Positions 1 to 26,175 are shown, counted from the stretch's first letter. The stretch: 64,000 nt of DNA from Paulinella micropora (GCA_009731375.1 BJOX01000084.1:701785-765784), one strand, 5' to 3'. Notes: generated by a model not told the origin, from the sequence alone. Numbers and translations: made by a program.

Positions 1-12
1 TTGAGAGTGAGT

Positions 13-92
<80 letters not shown>

Positions 93-113
93 TAGATAGA
101 TAGATAGAGAGAG

Positions 114-144
<31 letters not shown>
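1..144. repeat. (GA)n microsatellite
   Basis: Almost pure GA repeat with short GGGA and GATA interruptions. No gene signal. Confidence 0.95.
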
Positions 145-145
<1 letters not shown>

Positions 146-430
146 AACCCCCTGCCATCCGGGTTGTGGGCGAGCGGTTGGTGGGTCGCTTCATGCTTTG
201 AATTACTTGAATGAACAGGCCTGTGATATAGCACAAAATGTCTGTCTGTCTGCTCTCTGTCTGTCTGTCCCCTCTCTGTCTGCTGTCTGTCTGTCTGTCT
301 GTCTGTTTGTGTGTCTGTCTGTCTGTTTGTCTGTCTGTTTGTCTGTCTGTCTATGTATGCATATGTGTCTGTATGTATCTATTTACATATACTATTTATG
401 TTTGTACATACATGCACGGCAAGAAGTAAC

Positions 431-473
<43 letters not shown>

Positions 474-514
474 GATAAAGAGACACCTCCAAATGACGTG
501 TCGGGGCCGTATAA
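145..514. repeat. (TGTC)n, (TATG)n and (TA)n arrays
   Basis: A TGTC/TGTT-rich array (238-352) is followed by TATG/TA repeats (352-470). At about 478-505 lies a diverged copy of the TLDc exon edge that is repeated at 763-1392. No other gene-like signal; the long ORFs here are translations of repeats. Confidence 0.8.
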
Positions 515-696
515 AAGATAGATGGATAGGTAGGTAGGTAGGTAGGTAGGTAGTTTGGTAGGCATAGATACAAAGATAGGTGGATAGATAGATAGATAGA
601 TAGATAGATAGACGAACAGAACAGAACAGAACAGAACAGAACAGACAGACAGACAGGCAGACAGGCAGGCAGATAGATAGATAGATAGATAGATAT

Positions 697-754
<58 letters not shown>

Positions 755-807
755 GAGTGAACAGACCGCCAGATCACGTGTCCACCGCGAGGGACGCCGG
801 GCCGAGG

Positions 808-903
<96 letters not shown>

Positions 904-966
904 CTGGACAGACCGCCAGATCACGTGTCCACCGCGAGGCCCCCGGCCCCAGACAGACAGACAGAC

Positions 967-1026
<60 letters not shown>

Positions 1027-1065
1027 GAGTGAACAGACCGTCAGATCACGTGTCCACCGCGAGGC

Positions 1066-1106
<41 letters not shown>

Positions 1107-1170
1107 CAGATAGATGAGTGAACAGACCGCCAGATCACGTGTCCACCGCGAGGCACGCCGGGCCGGGGGG

Positions 1171-1206
<36 letters not shown>

Positions 1207-1207
1207 C

Positions 1208-1262
<55 letters not shown>

Positions 1263-1263
1263 A

Positions 1264-1306
<43 letters not shown>

Positions 1307-1315
1307 TAGATAGAT
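515..1315. repeat. (GATA)n arrays with four partial copies of a TLDc exon
   Basis: GATA, GGTA and GACA repeats separate four 40-57-bp cassettes (about 763-806, 904-952, 1026-1065 and 1115-1172). Each matches the 3' part of the minus-strand exon at 1316-1392, with the following GTTCAC donor-like bases in most copies. They look like duplicated exon edges carried along with microsatellite. Confidence 0.85.
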
Positions 1316-14997
<13,682 letters not shown>

Positions 14998-15027
14998 GGC
15001 TTTTCACGTTTTGAAAAAAATGGACTG

Positions 15028-16540
15028 CACCTGTGCACAACAAAACAGAAAGGAGGGCAGTAGTTGGTGCATACATGTTAGCAAAATCAAAATGGGCGTG
15101 ACAAACACAGCCGTAAGAGGCAACACACTACTCTTTCACACTGGCGGAGCAGGCTTGCAGAACACTTCTCACAAACCCACCCGCAGCAAAAGAAGTTACC
15201 CTGATTCGAAAGACTGAAAGATAGTAAAGATTTTGTGCACAGCAAACGCCTCACGTCCCTTGGCACAAGGAAGAGCGGTGAGGGACCTGCCCTTGGATCA
15301 CGACTGGTGGTTGAGTACTACAGAGAACAGAAAGGATGGTTAACTTGCTCAATGAGATTTTTGCGTGAAATATGTCAACAAGTAATATCTCCAATGTAAT
15401 TGATCCGCCCTAATGCAAAGAATTCACCTTTCAACCCAAAAAAAAAACAAATCATGTATTCCCAACGAACAAGAGGATATCAGCCGTCGCACGCATTGTG
15501 CTAAGGGTTTCAGGGAGTTTGGGTAGAACATGAGCTGATGCGAAGGGTGGTTGCCGCACTACTTGGATAACCATGAAAAGGAAATTTTCGTTCTGTTTCC
15601 GCTCCGCTTTCTTGCGATAAAAAAAGTGTACGTTAGAAGTTGGGAATGCGTATGAAAACGATGTTATGTCGAGTCTACTGCCTTGTGAGTCCCCTTGTGT
15701 GTTGCTGTTGCCAAATAAAACCTTCCTCAGTCAATGGAGGCTTTGCTTATTCATCCGTGCCAGACCTCGTGCCTCTGCTCTTGACAGTAACAACCCTTGC
15801 TCGTTGCATCCATGGTTTGTGCCCATATCCCTCTTTGTTGCACTGTTGCCTTGCATACCAGAGGCTGTCTTCAGGGGCAGATACGTGTGTCCAACTTTTG
15901 CATTTCAGTTTTTCCTGCTGTGTTTTCATTGGTTGCATGGCTTGTTCTTTTACTTGGCCTCCCAGATTTATTAGCCAACTGAACTTGGCTGGCTTCACCC
16001 TTCGCGGCATTTGGCAAGCGGGTCAGGACAGCAGTCATGCACGACACGTGCATACAATCCACCCCATACGTACAACAGCATATAAGTACTCATATGGCAT
16101 ACAACTGCAACCTTAAGAATACATTCAGTCATACAACCTCGACATACATGCATGTAAAATTTTTAAATGCGTAGAAACACAAGCACCGAAAGACCCCAGC
16201 CGTCATTACACGCAGTACATGGTTGCATGTTACAGCAGATATCTAAGAAGGGAGGCGGGTCGTACTGTACGTTAAAGATCGCGAGGATGCCTAATCAACC
16301 ACGCCCAAGGTCTGTCATGCCTTGAAGTGCCCATGTTTGATGTTTCGTGAATTCATGGATAGCCTGTGACCGACGTGTGAGAATCTGTGTACGAATGTCC
16401 ACCTATACGTGCATTTGTGTGCGGGTATTTGGCTCGTGTATGGATGACTGCGTACAAAATATGGGGTTTCTGTTCATATGCATGCATGGTCGCAGCCCTC
16501 CTCGTGTGAGTTTGGTGCAGAGGCAAAAGCAGCAGGTCGA
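15028..16540. other. Single-copy region upstream of the TBC-TLDc gene
   Basis: About 1.5 kb of ordinary-complexity sequence with no exon I can defend. It should contain the promoter and 5' UTR of the minus-strand gene. A plus-strand 158-codon ORF (15640-16116) has no family features and I treat it as chance. Confidence 0.5.
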
Positions 16541-16549
16541 ACACACACA

Positions 16550-16744
16550 TATTGTATTGTATTGTATTGCATTATTGTATTGTATTGTATTGTACTGTAC
16601 ATGTACTGTACTGTATTGTATTGTATTGTATGTTCTCCTTTGTTTTTCTCTTGTTGTGGTTTTCTCTGTTTCTTATCATTTTCTTTTTTCATTTCTCCAT
16701 TTCTTCATTTCTTCAGCTTCTGCTGACTCTACTTCGCTTGTTGC

Positions 16745-16787
<43 letters not shown>

Positions 16788-17649
16788 TACTCCTGCTGCT
16801 GCCGCTCCTTTCTTCTTCTTCTTCTTCTTCTTCTTCTTCTTCTTCTTCTTCTATCTTCCTCTTTCTCTTCTTCTATTTTCCTCTTTATCTTCTTCTTCTT
16901 CTTCTTCTTCTTCTTCTTCTTCTTCTTCTTCTTCTTCTTCTTCTTCTTCTTCTTCTTCTTCTTCTTCTTCTTCGTCTTCCTCTTCCGTCCTCCTTTTTCT
17001 TCTACTACTACTACGACTTCTTCTACCNNNNNNNNNNNNNNNNNNNNNNNNNNNNNNNNNNNNNNNNNNNNNNNNNNNNNNNNNNNNNNNNNNNNNNNNN
17101 NNNNNNNNNNNNNNNNNNNNNNNNNNNNNNNNNNNNNNNNNNNNNNNNNNNNNNNNNNNNNNNNNNNNNNNNNNNNNNNNNNNNNNNNNNNNNNNNNNNN
17201 NNNNNNNNNNNNNNNNNNNNNNNNNNNNNNNNNNNNNNNNNNNNNNNNNNNNNNNNNNNNNNNNNNNNNNNNNNNNNNNNNNNNNNNNNNNNNNNNNNNN
17301 NNNNNNNNNNNNNNNNNNNNNNNNNNNNNNNNNNNNNNNNNNNNNNNNNNNNNNNNNNNNNNNNNNNNNNNNNNNNNNNNNNNNNNNNNNNNNNNNNNNN
17401 NNNNNNNNNNNNNNNNNNNNNNNNNNNNNNNNNNNNNNNNNNNNNNNNNNNNNNNNNNNNNNNNNNNNNNNNNNNNNNNNNNNNNNNNNNNNNNNNNNNN
17501 NNNNNNNNNNNNNNNNNNNNNNNNNNNNNNNNNNNNNNNNNNNNNNNNNNNNNNNNNNNNNNNNNNNNNNNNNNNNNNNNNNNNNNNNNNNNNNNNNNNN
17601 NNNNNNNNNNNNNNNNNNNNNNNNNNNNNNNNNNNNNNNNNNNNNNNNN
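16550..17649. repeat. (TTGTA)n, (TTA)n, (TTC)n and 622-bp gap
   Basis: Pentamer repeats at 16553-16630, TTA to 16788, about 180 bp of TTC repeat, then N at 17028-17649. Confidence 0.95.
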
Positions 17650-17762
17650 CTTTCACACACCACCCTAACGGACCTGACACAATACTGAATGCTTTATCGT
17701 ATGCTACTATATCCACCTACGCTGGCTGATCATTATCTAGGTGCATGCATGTCTGTGTGCAG

Positions 17763-17799
17763 GAAGGAGAGCGAAAGACAGGACGGCAAGAGAAGAAAC
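17763..17799 (+). CDS. Coiled-coil gene, exon a
   Basis: 37 nt, acceptor GTGCAG, donor GTAAGT. Encodes [11 protein letters not shown] in the phase required by the next exon. The first base is shared with an unseen upstream exon. Confidence 0.5.
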
Positions 17800-18147
17800 G
17801 TAAGTTTGCTTTGTATTTATTTCTTTGTTTCTTTATTTCTTTTATTCATTTGTTAATTGTACCACACACACACACACACACACACTTACATACATACGTT
17901 ACATATTTGTTGCTGTCCTTTAGCACGCCGGTGAAGCCTGGCAAGGGTACCATCTCAAGTTCGCTTGTCAAGACACCTGTTAAAGTACAAGGCAAAGAGA
18001 AAGCTGTCTCACCCAAGGGCCGAGTCAGATTCTTCGCCGCCCCCAAAAGCAAGGTAGATACACGCGTGCGTGTACGAGTACATAAAGTGCACGCATACAT
18101 ATAGTACACACACTCACAAAAGACACACACAGAGGCACTCTATATGT

Positions 18148-18178
<31 letters not shown>

Positions 18179-18200
18179 TATATGTGTGTGTGTGTATGTT

Positions 18201-18271
<71 letters not shown>

Positions 18272-18959
18272 ATGTACATGTATATATAATAAAATTGCAG
18301 TACCGAAGTGGAAAGTCTGGTAGCCTTGTAACCACACACACCATCGTGCATTTATCCATACATCCTTGAGCAAAATTTATACAGGAGGACATCCAGCGGA
18401 AGAGGGAAAACGCTGTCCGGGACAATGACAAACTGAGAATTTCCTTATCAATCGTTGAGGCGCGGTAAAGAAAGCGAGAGAGAGAGAGAGAGAGAGAGGG
18501 CAAGCAGCGGAAGATGAGAAGTGAAGTGAGGGACAAGGACGAGTTGCGAATTTCCTTATCAATTGTTGAGGCGCGGTAGAGAGAGAGAGAGAGAAGCAGC
18601 GGAAGATGAGAAGTGAAGTGAGGGTCAAGGACGAGTTGCGAATTTCCTTATCAATCGTTGAGGCGCGGTAGAGAGAGAGAGAGAGAGGGCAAGCAGCGGA
18701 AGATGAGAAGTGAAGTGAGGGTCAAGGACGAGTTGCGAATTTCCTTATCAATCGTTGAGGCGCGGTAGAGGAGAGAGNNNNNNNNNNAAGTGATGGTCAA
18801 GGACGAGTTGCAAATTTCCTTATCAATCGTTGAGGCGCGGCAGAGAGAGAGAGAGAGGACAAGCAGCGGAAGAGGGAACGTGCTTGTGCGGGACGACAAA
18901 CTGTGAATTTCCTCATCAATCGTCGAGGCCCGTGCTGCATCTTTCTATCTTCCTTTCTT

Positions 18960-19000
<41 letters not shown>

Positions 19001-19831
19001 CTCTCTCCTCTCTCCTCTCTGTCAGTCTCTCTCTCTCTCTCTGTGTCGTAGTAGTACTAGTGGTAGTAGTAGCAGCAGCAGTAGTAGTAGTAGCAGCAGC
19101 AGCAGCAGTAGCAATATTGGTTGTGTGTGCAGCGAGCAAGAGCGTCTGTAGTGGTAGTGGTAGTAGTAGTAATAGCAGCAGCAATATTGGTTGTTTGTGC
19201 AGCGAGCAAGAGCGTTTGCTGGAGATCCACAAGCGCAAGGAGGCCGCCCGCCTCCGCCGACAAAAGGTGCATATATTGAAGTGACTTCGATTTTTTTGCT
19301 GAGCTCGTTCTCTTTTTTACTTCAAACCCCCCCCCCCCCCCNNNNNNNNNNTTCATTTGATGTAAGTATATAAATATGTATGTATGTACATATTTTCTTA
19401 GTTATTCAGTTGATCTAGTTTGATTTAATTTACTAAATTTTTTATGAACTCCTTGTCTTCCTTCGTTTTCAGCGCATTTATTGATTTTTACTCCATACCT
19501 AGGAGCAAGAGTATGTCCAGAAGAAGAAAGAAAAGGAAATTCAGCAGCTTAAAGAGGAAGAGGTATGAATTGCTGCAGTGCTGCTGCTGCTGCTGCATCT
19601 GCTAGTAGAAGTAGTGTAGCAGTAGCAGTAGTAGTGGTGGTGGTAGTAGTAGTCATGATGGTCGCATCATGCAGGCGTAGAGAGAGAGGGGGGGGGGGGT
19701 CGACCATATTCCTGTGTGGAAAAAAGGTTTGTATTTACTAGACAATACGTACTATTGTGCTCTCAATCTCTCTCTCTCTCTTTCTCTCAATCTCTCTCAG
19801 GCGAAGAGAAAGAAAATGCTTTCGCGTGAAA

Positions 19832-19872
<41 letters not shown>

Positions 19873-20507
19873 CAATATATCATATATGTGTATAGTATGT
19901 GGGGACGTATGTTCTGTGTGTGTGTGTGTGTAATATAGAAACGAAACATTGATGAATATGGCAAATTTTCATATATCGATGATGTGACGTATGTGCACAC
20001 AGGCGCAATCCAAGTACGATCTCATGTGCGCAGTTGAACGCAGCAGGTTGTTGAGAGAGAGAGAGTTGAACGTAGCAGGTTGTTGAGAGAGAGAGAGTTG
20101 AACGTAGGTTGTTGAGAGAGAGTGAGAGAGTTGAACGTAGGTTGTTGAGAGAGAGAGAGTTGAACGTAGCAGGTTGTTGAGAGAGAGAGAGAGACGCGCA
20201 GGTTCTTGATAGAGAGGAATAACATTAGCAAGTATTATTATAATCATCATCATCACCAATATGTATGCCCGTGTGTGTGTGTGTGTGTGTGTGTAGGCGG
20301 GAGAGGGAGCTATTAAAGATGGGAGTAGATCCGGTCAAAGTGGCCAGGTCTTCCACGCCCGTGCATGTATACGTGCATGTATTTTGTGTGTGTGTATGTA
20401 TGTAATGTGTGTTTGTGTGGTGACATAGATGCTCGCAAGCGCTGAACGGCAGTCATGCAGGCGGGGCTCAAACTCAATCCTCCGGCAAGCAGGCGGGGCC
20501 CAAACAA
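17763..20507 (+). CDS. Host Lys/Glu-rich coiled-coil gene, partial, 8-9 exons
   Basis: Plus-strand exons at 17763-17799, 17924-18053, 18385-18464, 19203-19266, 19503-19562, 19801-19833, 20003-20046, 20297-20347 and perhaps 20461-20507 join in phase. The product begins with a basic, Pro-containing segment ([18 protein letters not shown]). It continues as a highly charged probable coiled coil ([40 protein letters not shown]) and ends with [18 protein letters not shown] do not recognise the family; a cytoskeletal, ciliary or chromosomal structural role is possible but unproven. Both ends are missing. Confidence 0.65.
17924..18053 (+). CDS. Coiled-coil gene, exon b
   Basis: 130 nt, acceptor TCCTTTAG, donor GTAGAT. 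Encodes [20 protein letters not shown] and, later, [15 protein letters not shown]. Basic and low in hydrophobics, so probably disordered. Confidence 0.65.
18385..18464 (+). CDS. Coiled-coil gene, exon c
   Basis: 80 nt, acceptor ATACAG, donor GTAAAG. Encodes [17 protein letters not shown] then [10 protein letters not shown]. Followed by an array of near copies. Confidence 0.65.
18465..18940 (+). repeat. Five tandem copies of coiled-coil exon c with (GA)n spacers
   Basis: Units of about 90-100 bp at about 18503, 18596, 18694, 18788 and 18860 keep the exon reading frame open, but their upstream GA repeats make poor acceptors and the phases do not chain as consecutive exons. A 10-N gap (18778-18787) sits in the array. 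Confidence 0.8.
18955..19202. repeat. (TC)n and (AGT/AGC)n arrays with a partial copy of exon d
   Basis: TC repeat to 19045, then AGT/AGC trinucleotides. 19129-19150 repeats the acceptor and first codons of exon d. Confidence 0.85.
19203..19266 (+). CDS. Coiled-coil gene, exon d
   Basis: 64 nt, acceptor TTGTGCAG, donor GTGCAT. The first base completes the Arg codon from exon c. Encodes [20 protein letters not shown]. Confidence 0.7.
19503..19562 (+). CDS. Coiled-coil gene, exon e
   Basis: 60 nt, acceptor ACCTAG, donor GTATGA, phase 0 both sides. Encodes [20 protein letters not shown]. Confidence 0.7.
19801..19833 (+). CDS. Coiled-coil gene, exon f
   Basis: 33 nt, acceptor CTCTCAG, donor GTCTCT, phase 0. 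Encodes [11 protein letters not shown]. Confidence 0.6.
20003..20046 (+). CDS. Coiled-coil gene, exon g
   Basis: 44 nt, acceptor CACACAG, donor GTTGTT. Encodes [14 protein letters not shown]. Followed (20063-20190) by several copies of its last bases and donor, separated by GA repeats. Confidence 0.65.
20297..20347 (+). CDS. Coiled-coil gene, exon h
   Basis: 51 nt, acceptor GTGTAG, donor GTCTTC. Encodes [16 protein letters not shown]. Phase 2 to 2, matching exon g. Confidence 0.65.
20461..20507 (+). CDS. Coiled-coil gene, possible exon i
   Basis: Acceptor CATGCAG and donor GTACGC in the phase exon h needs. Encodes [15 protein letters not shown]. Weak evidence. Confidence 0.35.
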
Positions 20508-20581
20508 GTACGCAGCCTGATTGTGTGTGGAGTGTGCGTGTGTGTGGCGCTGGTGGCGTCTGTATTTTGGGGGGTTTTCGT

Positions 20582-20599
<18 letters not shown>

Positions 20600-20613
<14 letters not shown>

Positions 20614-20627
20614 AAAANNNNNNNNNN
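20600..20627. repeat. Poly-G and 10-N gap
   Basis: Poly-G from 20595, N at 20618-20627. Confidence 0.95.
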
Positions 20628-21394
20628 CTTTGCTGAGAAGAAACAGAAAGGATGGGACCATGCATGCATGCACAATGTGATATATACTGTACATACGTTT
20701 TGAATAGAAAACAGTTCGTGTGGGGCTACGTAGCCCGACCACTAAGCAGCCTGCTGCTTTGAACAACCGGTAAACATACATACATATACACATAGGTAGG
20801 TAGGTAGGTCTGCCAACTCATAACGTAAGGGGCATACAAATAAATGATGCACGCTAGATCAAGAGTACAGGGCCATAGTAGTAGTAGTGGTAGTAGTAGT
20901 CGTGGTAGGAGGAGTATCCTTCACCGTTCTTGCTGCTTGTCCTTCTGCAGACTGCGTTCCTTGCGCTAGATCCACGGTCCCAAGGGGCCCCATCACCTTC
21001 TCGCTGCCCCCATCAGCCAGACAGACAAAAAAAAAAAAAAAAAAAAAAAAACAGGAAAACCACCATACGACCCACTTCCGAAACATTCCCGCAGCATACC
21101 TTCCTGGCTGCTGCTGCTGCTGTTTCGATTTCGTATTTGTACTTTGTACCTTCCTTCCTGGTTCCTTTCTTCGATACGTCTATCACCGTATATGTAACGT
21201 TTTGACTTTGGGGGCAAGTAGCAACAACATTGGACGTTTCCACCATCCCATTGTCGGATATACCGGGAATCTGACCAGAAATACGGACACATTCCCGGAA
21301 TTTTATTTCTATGATATGCTAGAAAAAATGTCCATTTGTGTAGCCTCACTTCTATGTGGCTAACTGCATGCAGGTCGGACGCTGTTGCTGTGTA

Positions 21395-21429
<35 letters not shown>

Positions 21430-21890
21430 CGTTTGCGTCGTCTTTTGAGAAGCTTATACATATTATCGAGACAATGTGGCCGTTTCACACATAGAGTTTG
21501 GGAAAGAGAGAGGGTGGGATGCAAGACCAGTAGAACGTATTTTCAGCGCATTCAACTGCCTTATATCCCGTCCTCCTCGGCCCCCCCCCCCCCCCCCCCC
21601 AAACCCCCCNNNNNNNNNNATTAGCCAATCACAATTTGAGAAATTTAGCGCATAAGATAGTCGAAGAGATGTCCTGTGTTTTCTCGACGCCCTGATTTTA
21701 TATATATATGTGGCTCTTGGTATATATATCATTGGAATATTTATACTTTGACTAAACTCAGGAACCTCTTTTGCCAGCACACTAGTAATTGTCTTAGTAT
21801 AAAGATACCTAGCTTTCAACAGCAGCCGCCTCTTGTACCATCTTGCACACATTTCCTTTCTGTGCGGCTGTCCACACACATGCTGGCGAG
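20628..21890. other. Mixed-complexity host DNA, no gene assigned
   Basis: Contains a poly-A at 21030-21050, (CA)n at 21399-21426, poly-C and a 10-N gap at 21582-21619. Some short GC-rich stretches could be exons, but no splice chain could be built. Confidence 0.5.
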
Positions 21891-21898
21891 TCCACTGA

Positions 21899-21900
<2 letters not shown>

Positions 21901-21973
<73 letters not shown>
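21901..21973. repeat. Poly-C tract of about 73 bases
   Basis: Uninterrupted C run followed by ACCAAACACACAC. Unusually long for an assembled homopolymer. Confidence 0.95.
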
Positions 21974-21979
21974 ACCAAA

Positions 21980-23557
21980 CACACACACACAGCCTGCCTC
22001 AAGACAATCGCCGTTGCACTTTTGGAACGGCGCTTTTTTGTCCTCGCAAGTCAGTATTTTGCCAAATTACCATCCAACCTTTCATTCAAGTATGCCACTT
22101 GAACTACCCTCAGTTATTACATTTACTGGAAACGTGCACGTGGCAACAATCGTTCAATTTAGATCTCAGTTTTCTCAGGCCATGCTACAGTAGGGACTAT
22201 GATGATGGTGAAAGCACTAGTTGAAAGGTCAGTAAAAGGCCTTTCAAATGATACGCTCTAGCCTGTTCATAGCTCAGACCTTGGCATGAGAAAATGAAAG
22301 TTTTAAATCGATGCAATGGTGCCCGGCCATTTGACATTTCCAAAGCACATCAATCACTGATAGGCATTCTAATTTACATGCTTGTTTAGCATGGTTGGAG
22401 GTGAGGTCCTTTCGCTGGACACACGGCTTGAGCCGGCCACGTGACCAGCTAGTCTAAGCTGTACGAGAAAAAAAAAAATTAACACAGCCGTTAGTCTAAG
22501 CTGTACAAGCAAAAGAGACAAAAACAGCAACAAAAAGAAGAGGCTGTTCTATTTAAGCTAATATCATGATGGTTTTGAAACAGTTCATCCAGTAATCAGC
22601 AGCACAGCGGACGCTCATGTGACATCGTAGCGTGTATTAACTCACATAATATGAGCCACTGTTAGTAAATCATATTGTAATAATTGTAAAGTGCTTACTA
22701 ATCATTAATCGAACGGTTTGGTTTCAACGCGGCGGTTCAAGTTTATGCATTGAAAGTCGACCTGAGCAACATGATCTGCCTGCGGCGTGGGCAAATTATT
22801 AATAAATCAAGAGAACGGAAGCGCCTCCGAACATCATTCATGCAGAGTTCAATAGAACGACCACGTCATCGACGCGGTGGCGGGCAAAGGCTCCGGCACT
22901 TGCAAATCCCAGTGCAGTGGCTGGTGCCTGCCTTCAATCGGGGGGGGTGGCTGGTAAGATTCAACTAAATTACAATATTAATGTTATTACTGATATCAGA
23001 ACGGTCATTAGCAGGTATTCTTAATGATATGAATATTAAATCATTATTTATCAAATTGTTATTAGATGATATTAGCTTTTGAAGTTGAAGTTTAACTAAT
23101 TTTTTCAAGTTCAAACTTTTTTTTCCAAATTTTTTTTTCAACTTCAAGTTTTACGCAAGCCTCCGCTGCACTTTTGTAGTACAGCCTCCGTAATAATTAT
23201 TATTGTATTCCAGTGATAATAATCAAGTTCTGATTATTTCAAGTTATAGAATAAGTTCAAACTCATGTCACCTGACTTGTCAGAGGCTTCGGAGTCGTCA
23301 CCGTGTCAGAGCTGAGCGGGTGGGGCCGCCCGACAATGTACAAAAACCTCCGCACTTGCTTTCCGTCTTGAACCTGCACTCGCTGTCAGCACACAAGTGC
23401 AAGTGATAAGACTAAATAAAATAGCACCGAGCATATCATAAATGATATTAATATAGAACACTTTTTCACCAGTACTTCAAGACTTACAATTGACTGTAAC
23501 TTAACAACTAATGATACTACTAACAGTAACGACCGTCCGTGACTACTACTAACGGAT
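21980..23557. other. Single-copy AT-balanced region, no gene recognised
   Basis: About 1.6 kb without simple repeats. TAGTCTAAGCTGTAC occurs twice (about 22451 and 22492). No convincing exon chain on either strand. Confidence 0.5.
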
Positions 23558-23833
23558 ATTGCTGTTGACATTCAAGACAACAAAAAAAATTGATTTTTCT
23601 GTTTTGGTTGGAATTTCAGTTTTGGTTGGAATTTTGATTTTGGGTGAAAATTTGAATTTTTCAAATTAACGTCTATATTCGTCCGCAAAATATCGTAAAT
23701 TTTCGCGAAATGTTACCGTTAAATTTGAAAATTTGAATTTTTGTCACAAAAATGAAAAACTGTCACAAAAATGAAAATCTGACACAAAAATGAAAAACTA
23801 ATTTTTGTTGTTGTCTTGAATGTCAACAGCAAT
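23558..23833. mobile_element. MITE-like inverted-repeat element, 276 bp
   Basis: Both ends carry the same ~40-bp sequence inverted: ATTGCTGTTGACATTCAAGA at the left and its complement at 23814-23833. The interior is AT-rich, with short repeats of TGTCACAAAAATGAAAA. No coding capacity, so non-autonomous. No clear target-site duplication. Confidence 0.7.
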
Positions 23834-24330
23834 AATTGAGCAATAAGTTACATAACTGAGGAGAAAGGGTATAATTAATGTCCAATGCCCGAAGCAGACT
23901 TCGAGGCTACGGTCAAGAGATTGTTTGAAATGGCAGGCGTAAGAGTTACAGTATGACTCAAGAAGTGATACATTGCAAAAGAGAAAACAGAACGCGCGGC
24001 CTCATGAACTTTCAGTAAACTTCCACTTAAAAGAAAAAAAAAAAAAAAAAAAAAAAGTTGAAACAGTCACAGTCTTATAATCAAGTTGAAGTTATTAACA
24101 TGATAGTCATTAATGATATAATCACATCGCCGTGGAAAAAGAAACAGTCTGTTCGTCACTTCTTACGCAAACTGTGACCTGCACTGCCTGAGTGACAGTA
24201 AGTTTAGACTAACTTAGGCACAGTATATAGGACTCGAATAAGTGGGAACTTGAGCAACGGCCACGGTAAGGGGAAAATGGAAGTGGCAAGAGATAGTACT
24301 GGCAAAGAGCTGAGGCTTCTCTCGCTAACG
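23834..24330. other. Single-copy host DNA, no gene recognised
   Basis: About 500 bp with a poly-A at 24032-24056; nothing else found. Confidence 0.5.
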
Positions 24331-24454
24331 TTGTCGTTGTTGTCGTTGTTGTTGTTGTTGTTGTGACTTGACTGTTGTTGTCGTTGTTGTGGTTGTTCTT
24401 GTTGTTCGACCGTTGTTGTTGTCACCTGTTGTTGTTGTTGTAACAATGTTATTC

Positions 24455-24498
<44 letters not shown>

Positions 24499-24537
24499 GA
24501 TGATGATGATGATGTTGTTGTTGTAACAATGTTATTC

Positions 24538-24587
<50 letters not shown>

Positions 24588-24635
24588 GATGATGATGATG
24601 ATGATGTTGTTGTTGATGATGATGATGATCATCTG
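24330..24635. repeat. (TTG)n/(GAT)n trinucleotide arrays
   Basis: TTG repeats with GAT blocks; the GTTGTAACAATGTTATTCTT module occurs twice. Confidence 0.95.
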
Positions 24636-24854
24636 ATGATGATCGGCAGCAATATCAAAAATATATTCTGGCCGGCCCGGCGGCTCGTTCGAAATATTTT
24701 TCCATGCCAAAGTTCGACTGGATAACGGTCGGTGGCAAACCACGTGACTTTTTTTCTGTCAGTTGCTGAGAACCGCCCCCTACTCTGTTACGGGCTGTCA
24801 GTGAGGCTACTGAACGTATGGTGCTCTATCATACTTTATTAGACTATCTATTAA

Positions 24855-24893
24855 TCATCTATCTACCTACCTACCTACCTACCTATCTATCTG

Positions 24894-24945
<52 letters not shown>
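24855..24945. repeat. (TACC)n/(TATC)n array flanking retrotransposon copy 1
   Basis: Tetranucleotide array directly 5' of the truncated retrotransposon. Confidence 0.95.
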
Positions 24946-25707
24946 CCATTGGCAGCTCCAAACCCAGTACACCGGTTCTGAGCAAGCCTTTCCTGTCCAC
25001 ATCTGTGTCACTGACCTCCGCTCCGATATTGTTGTCTGGTCATTGTCTACCAAGAAGTGTATACTGATCGAGCTCACGTGCCCGGTCGAGGAAAACATCC
25101 TTGACGCACGAGCCTACAAGACCAACCGATACAAGGGGCTCAAATCTCAAATCGAGGACAACGGATGGACCTGCCACCTTCGACCAATCGAATGCGGGGC
25201 TCGCGGCATGGTATCGTTCTCTGTTCATCGATGTTTCCGCGCCTTGGGCTTTTCCCATCCCCAATCCAAATCCTTTTGCTTCAAGCTATCGTCCTGCGTA
25301 GCTCGTTGCTCTTTTGCGATTTATCGCTCCTGTGCAGTCAAAAATTTGACTAATCTTCCTCTAGTCCGTATCGGTGACTGCATTCCGTCATAGCCGTCCA
25401 GTGTTGCATAGCCCGGGTTAGGTCCCTTCGGGGGTTTAGGCCTTATACAATGTCATCATTGTAGCTTGCGCAAGCTTACGGTGCTCAAAACACTTGGACT
25501 AACGGCTTCCTTTTCTTTCTCTTCTTCCTTATCCTCCTCACTCTCCATTCCTAGATTGCCTTTTTCTTCAACGTCCTACCTCCTCTTCTTTTTTACAGAA
25601 CACAGTCTACCCGTGATTCCCATCCCGGACACATGCACAGTACACAAATTACTGTTTGATGTGAAACTGCGTTCCTTTGCAAGGACTACATTCCTTTGCG
25701 ACATCTC
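24946..25707 (+). mobile_element. Non-LTR retrotransposon 3' fragment, copy 1 (RLE-type)
   Basis: 5'-truncated copy. The open part (to the stop at 25391-25393) encodes the C-terminal restriction-like endonuclease of an RLE-class non-LTR element: R-S/P-D, then IELTCPVEENI, then a Lys about 12 residues on, a PD-(D/E)XK-like core. The 3' UTR of about 310 bp contains GCTTGCGCAAGCTTACGG and ends ACATCTC, followed at once by (ATCT)n. It is flanked by TATC repeats on both sides. Confidence 0.8.
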
Positions 25708-25785
<78 letters not shown>

Positions 25786-25808
25786 ATATCTATCTATCTA
25801 TCTATCTA
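25708..25808. repeat. (ATCT)n at the 3' end of retrotransposon copy 1
   Basis: Pure tetranucleotide array starting at the element end. Confidence 0.95.
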
Positions 25809-25896
25809 CGATTGGACTCTGAAAAATTGAAATAAAGTGCATCGGGTCTCTGCATGACCTTAAACTGTGCCCCCCCTTTTTTATTATTATTATTAA

Positions 25897-25927
<31 letters not shown>

Positions 25928-26143
25928 CACTAATAATCATGTTCTCTCTTTTTGTATCTGTAATCTATCCCCGCGCAAGGACCGATCATGAAATGAGCAA
26001 TAAGGAACCAACCCACCAACCCACCTATACAACCTTTCCACAAGTTTTCTCCCAGTGCCTTACATTTCCCGTGAAGATGGGAAAATGTCGACCATAACCA
26101 CTGCAGTGAAATCTTTACGCTGGACCGGAACTTCAGACATACA

Positions 26144-26175
<32 letters not shown>

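Noticed and set aside
15640-16116. 158-codon plus-strand ORF in unique DNA
   Set aside because: No domain, mixed composition, no splice context; a chance ORF is more likely.
24204-24743. Asn/Thr-rich 179-codon minus ORF
   Set aside because: Translation of (CAA)n/(ATC)n repeats.
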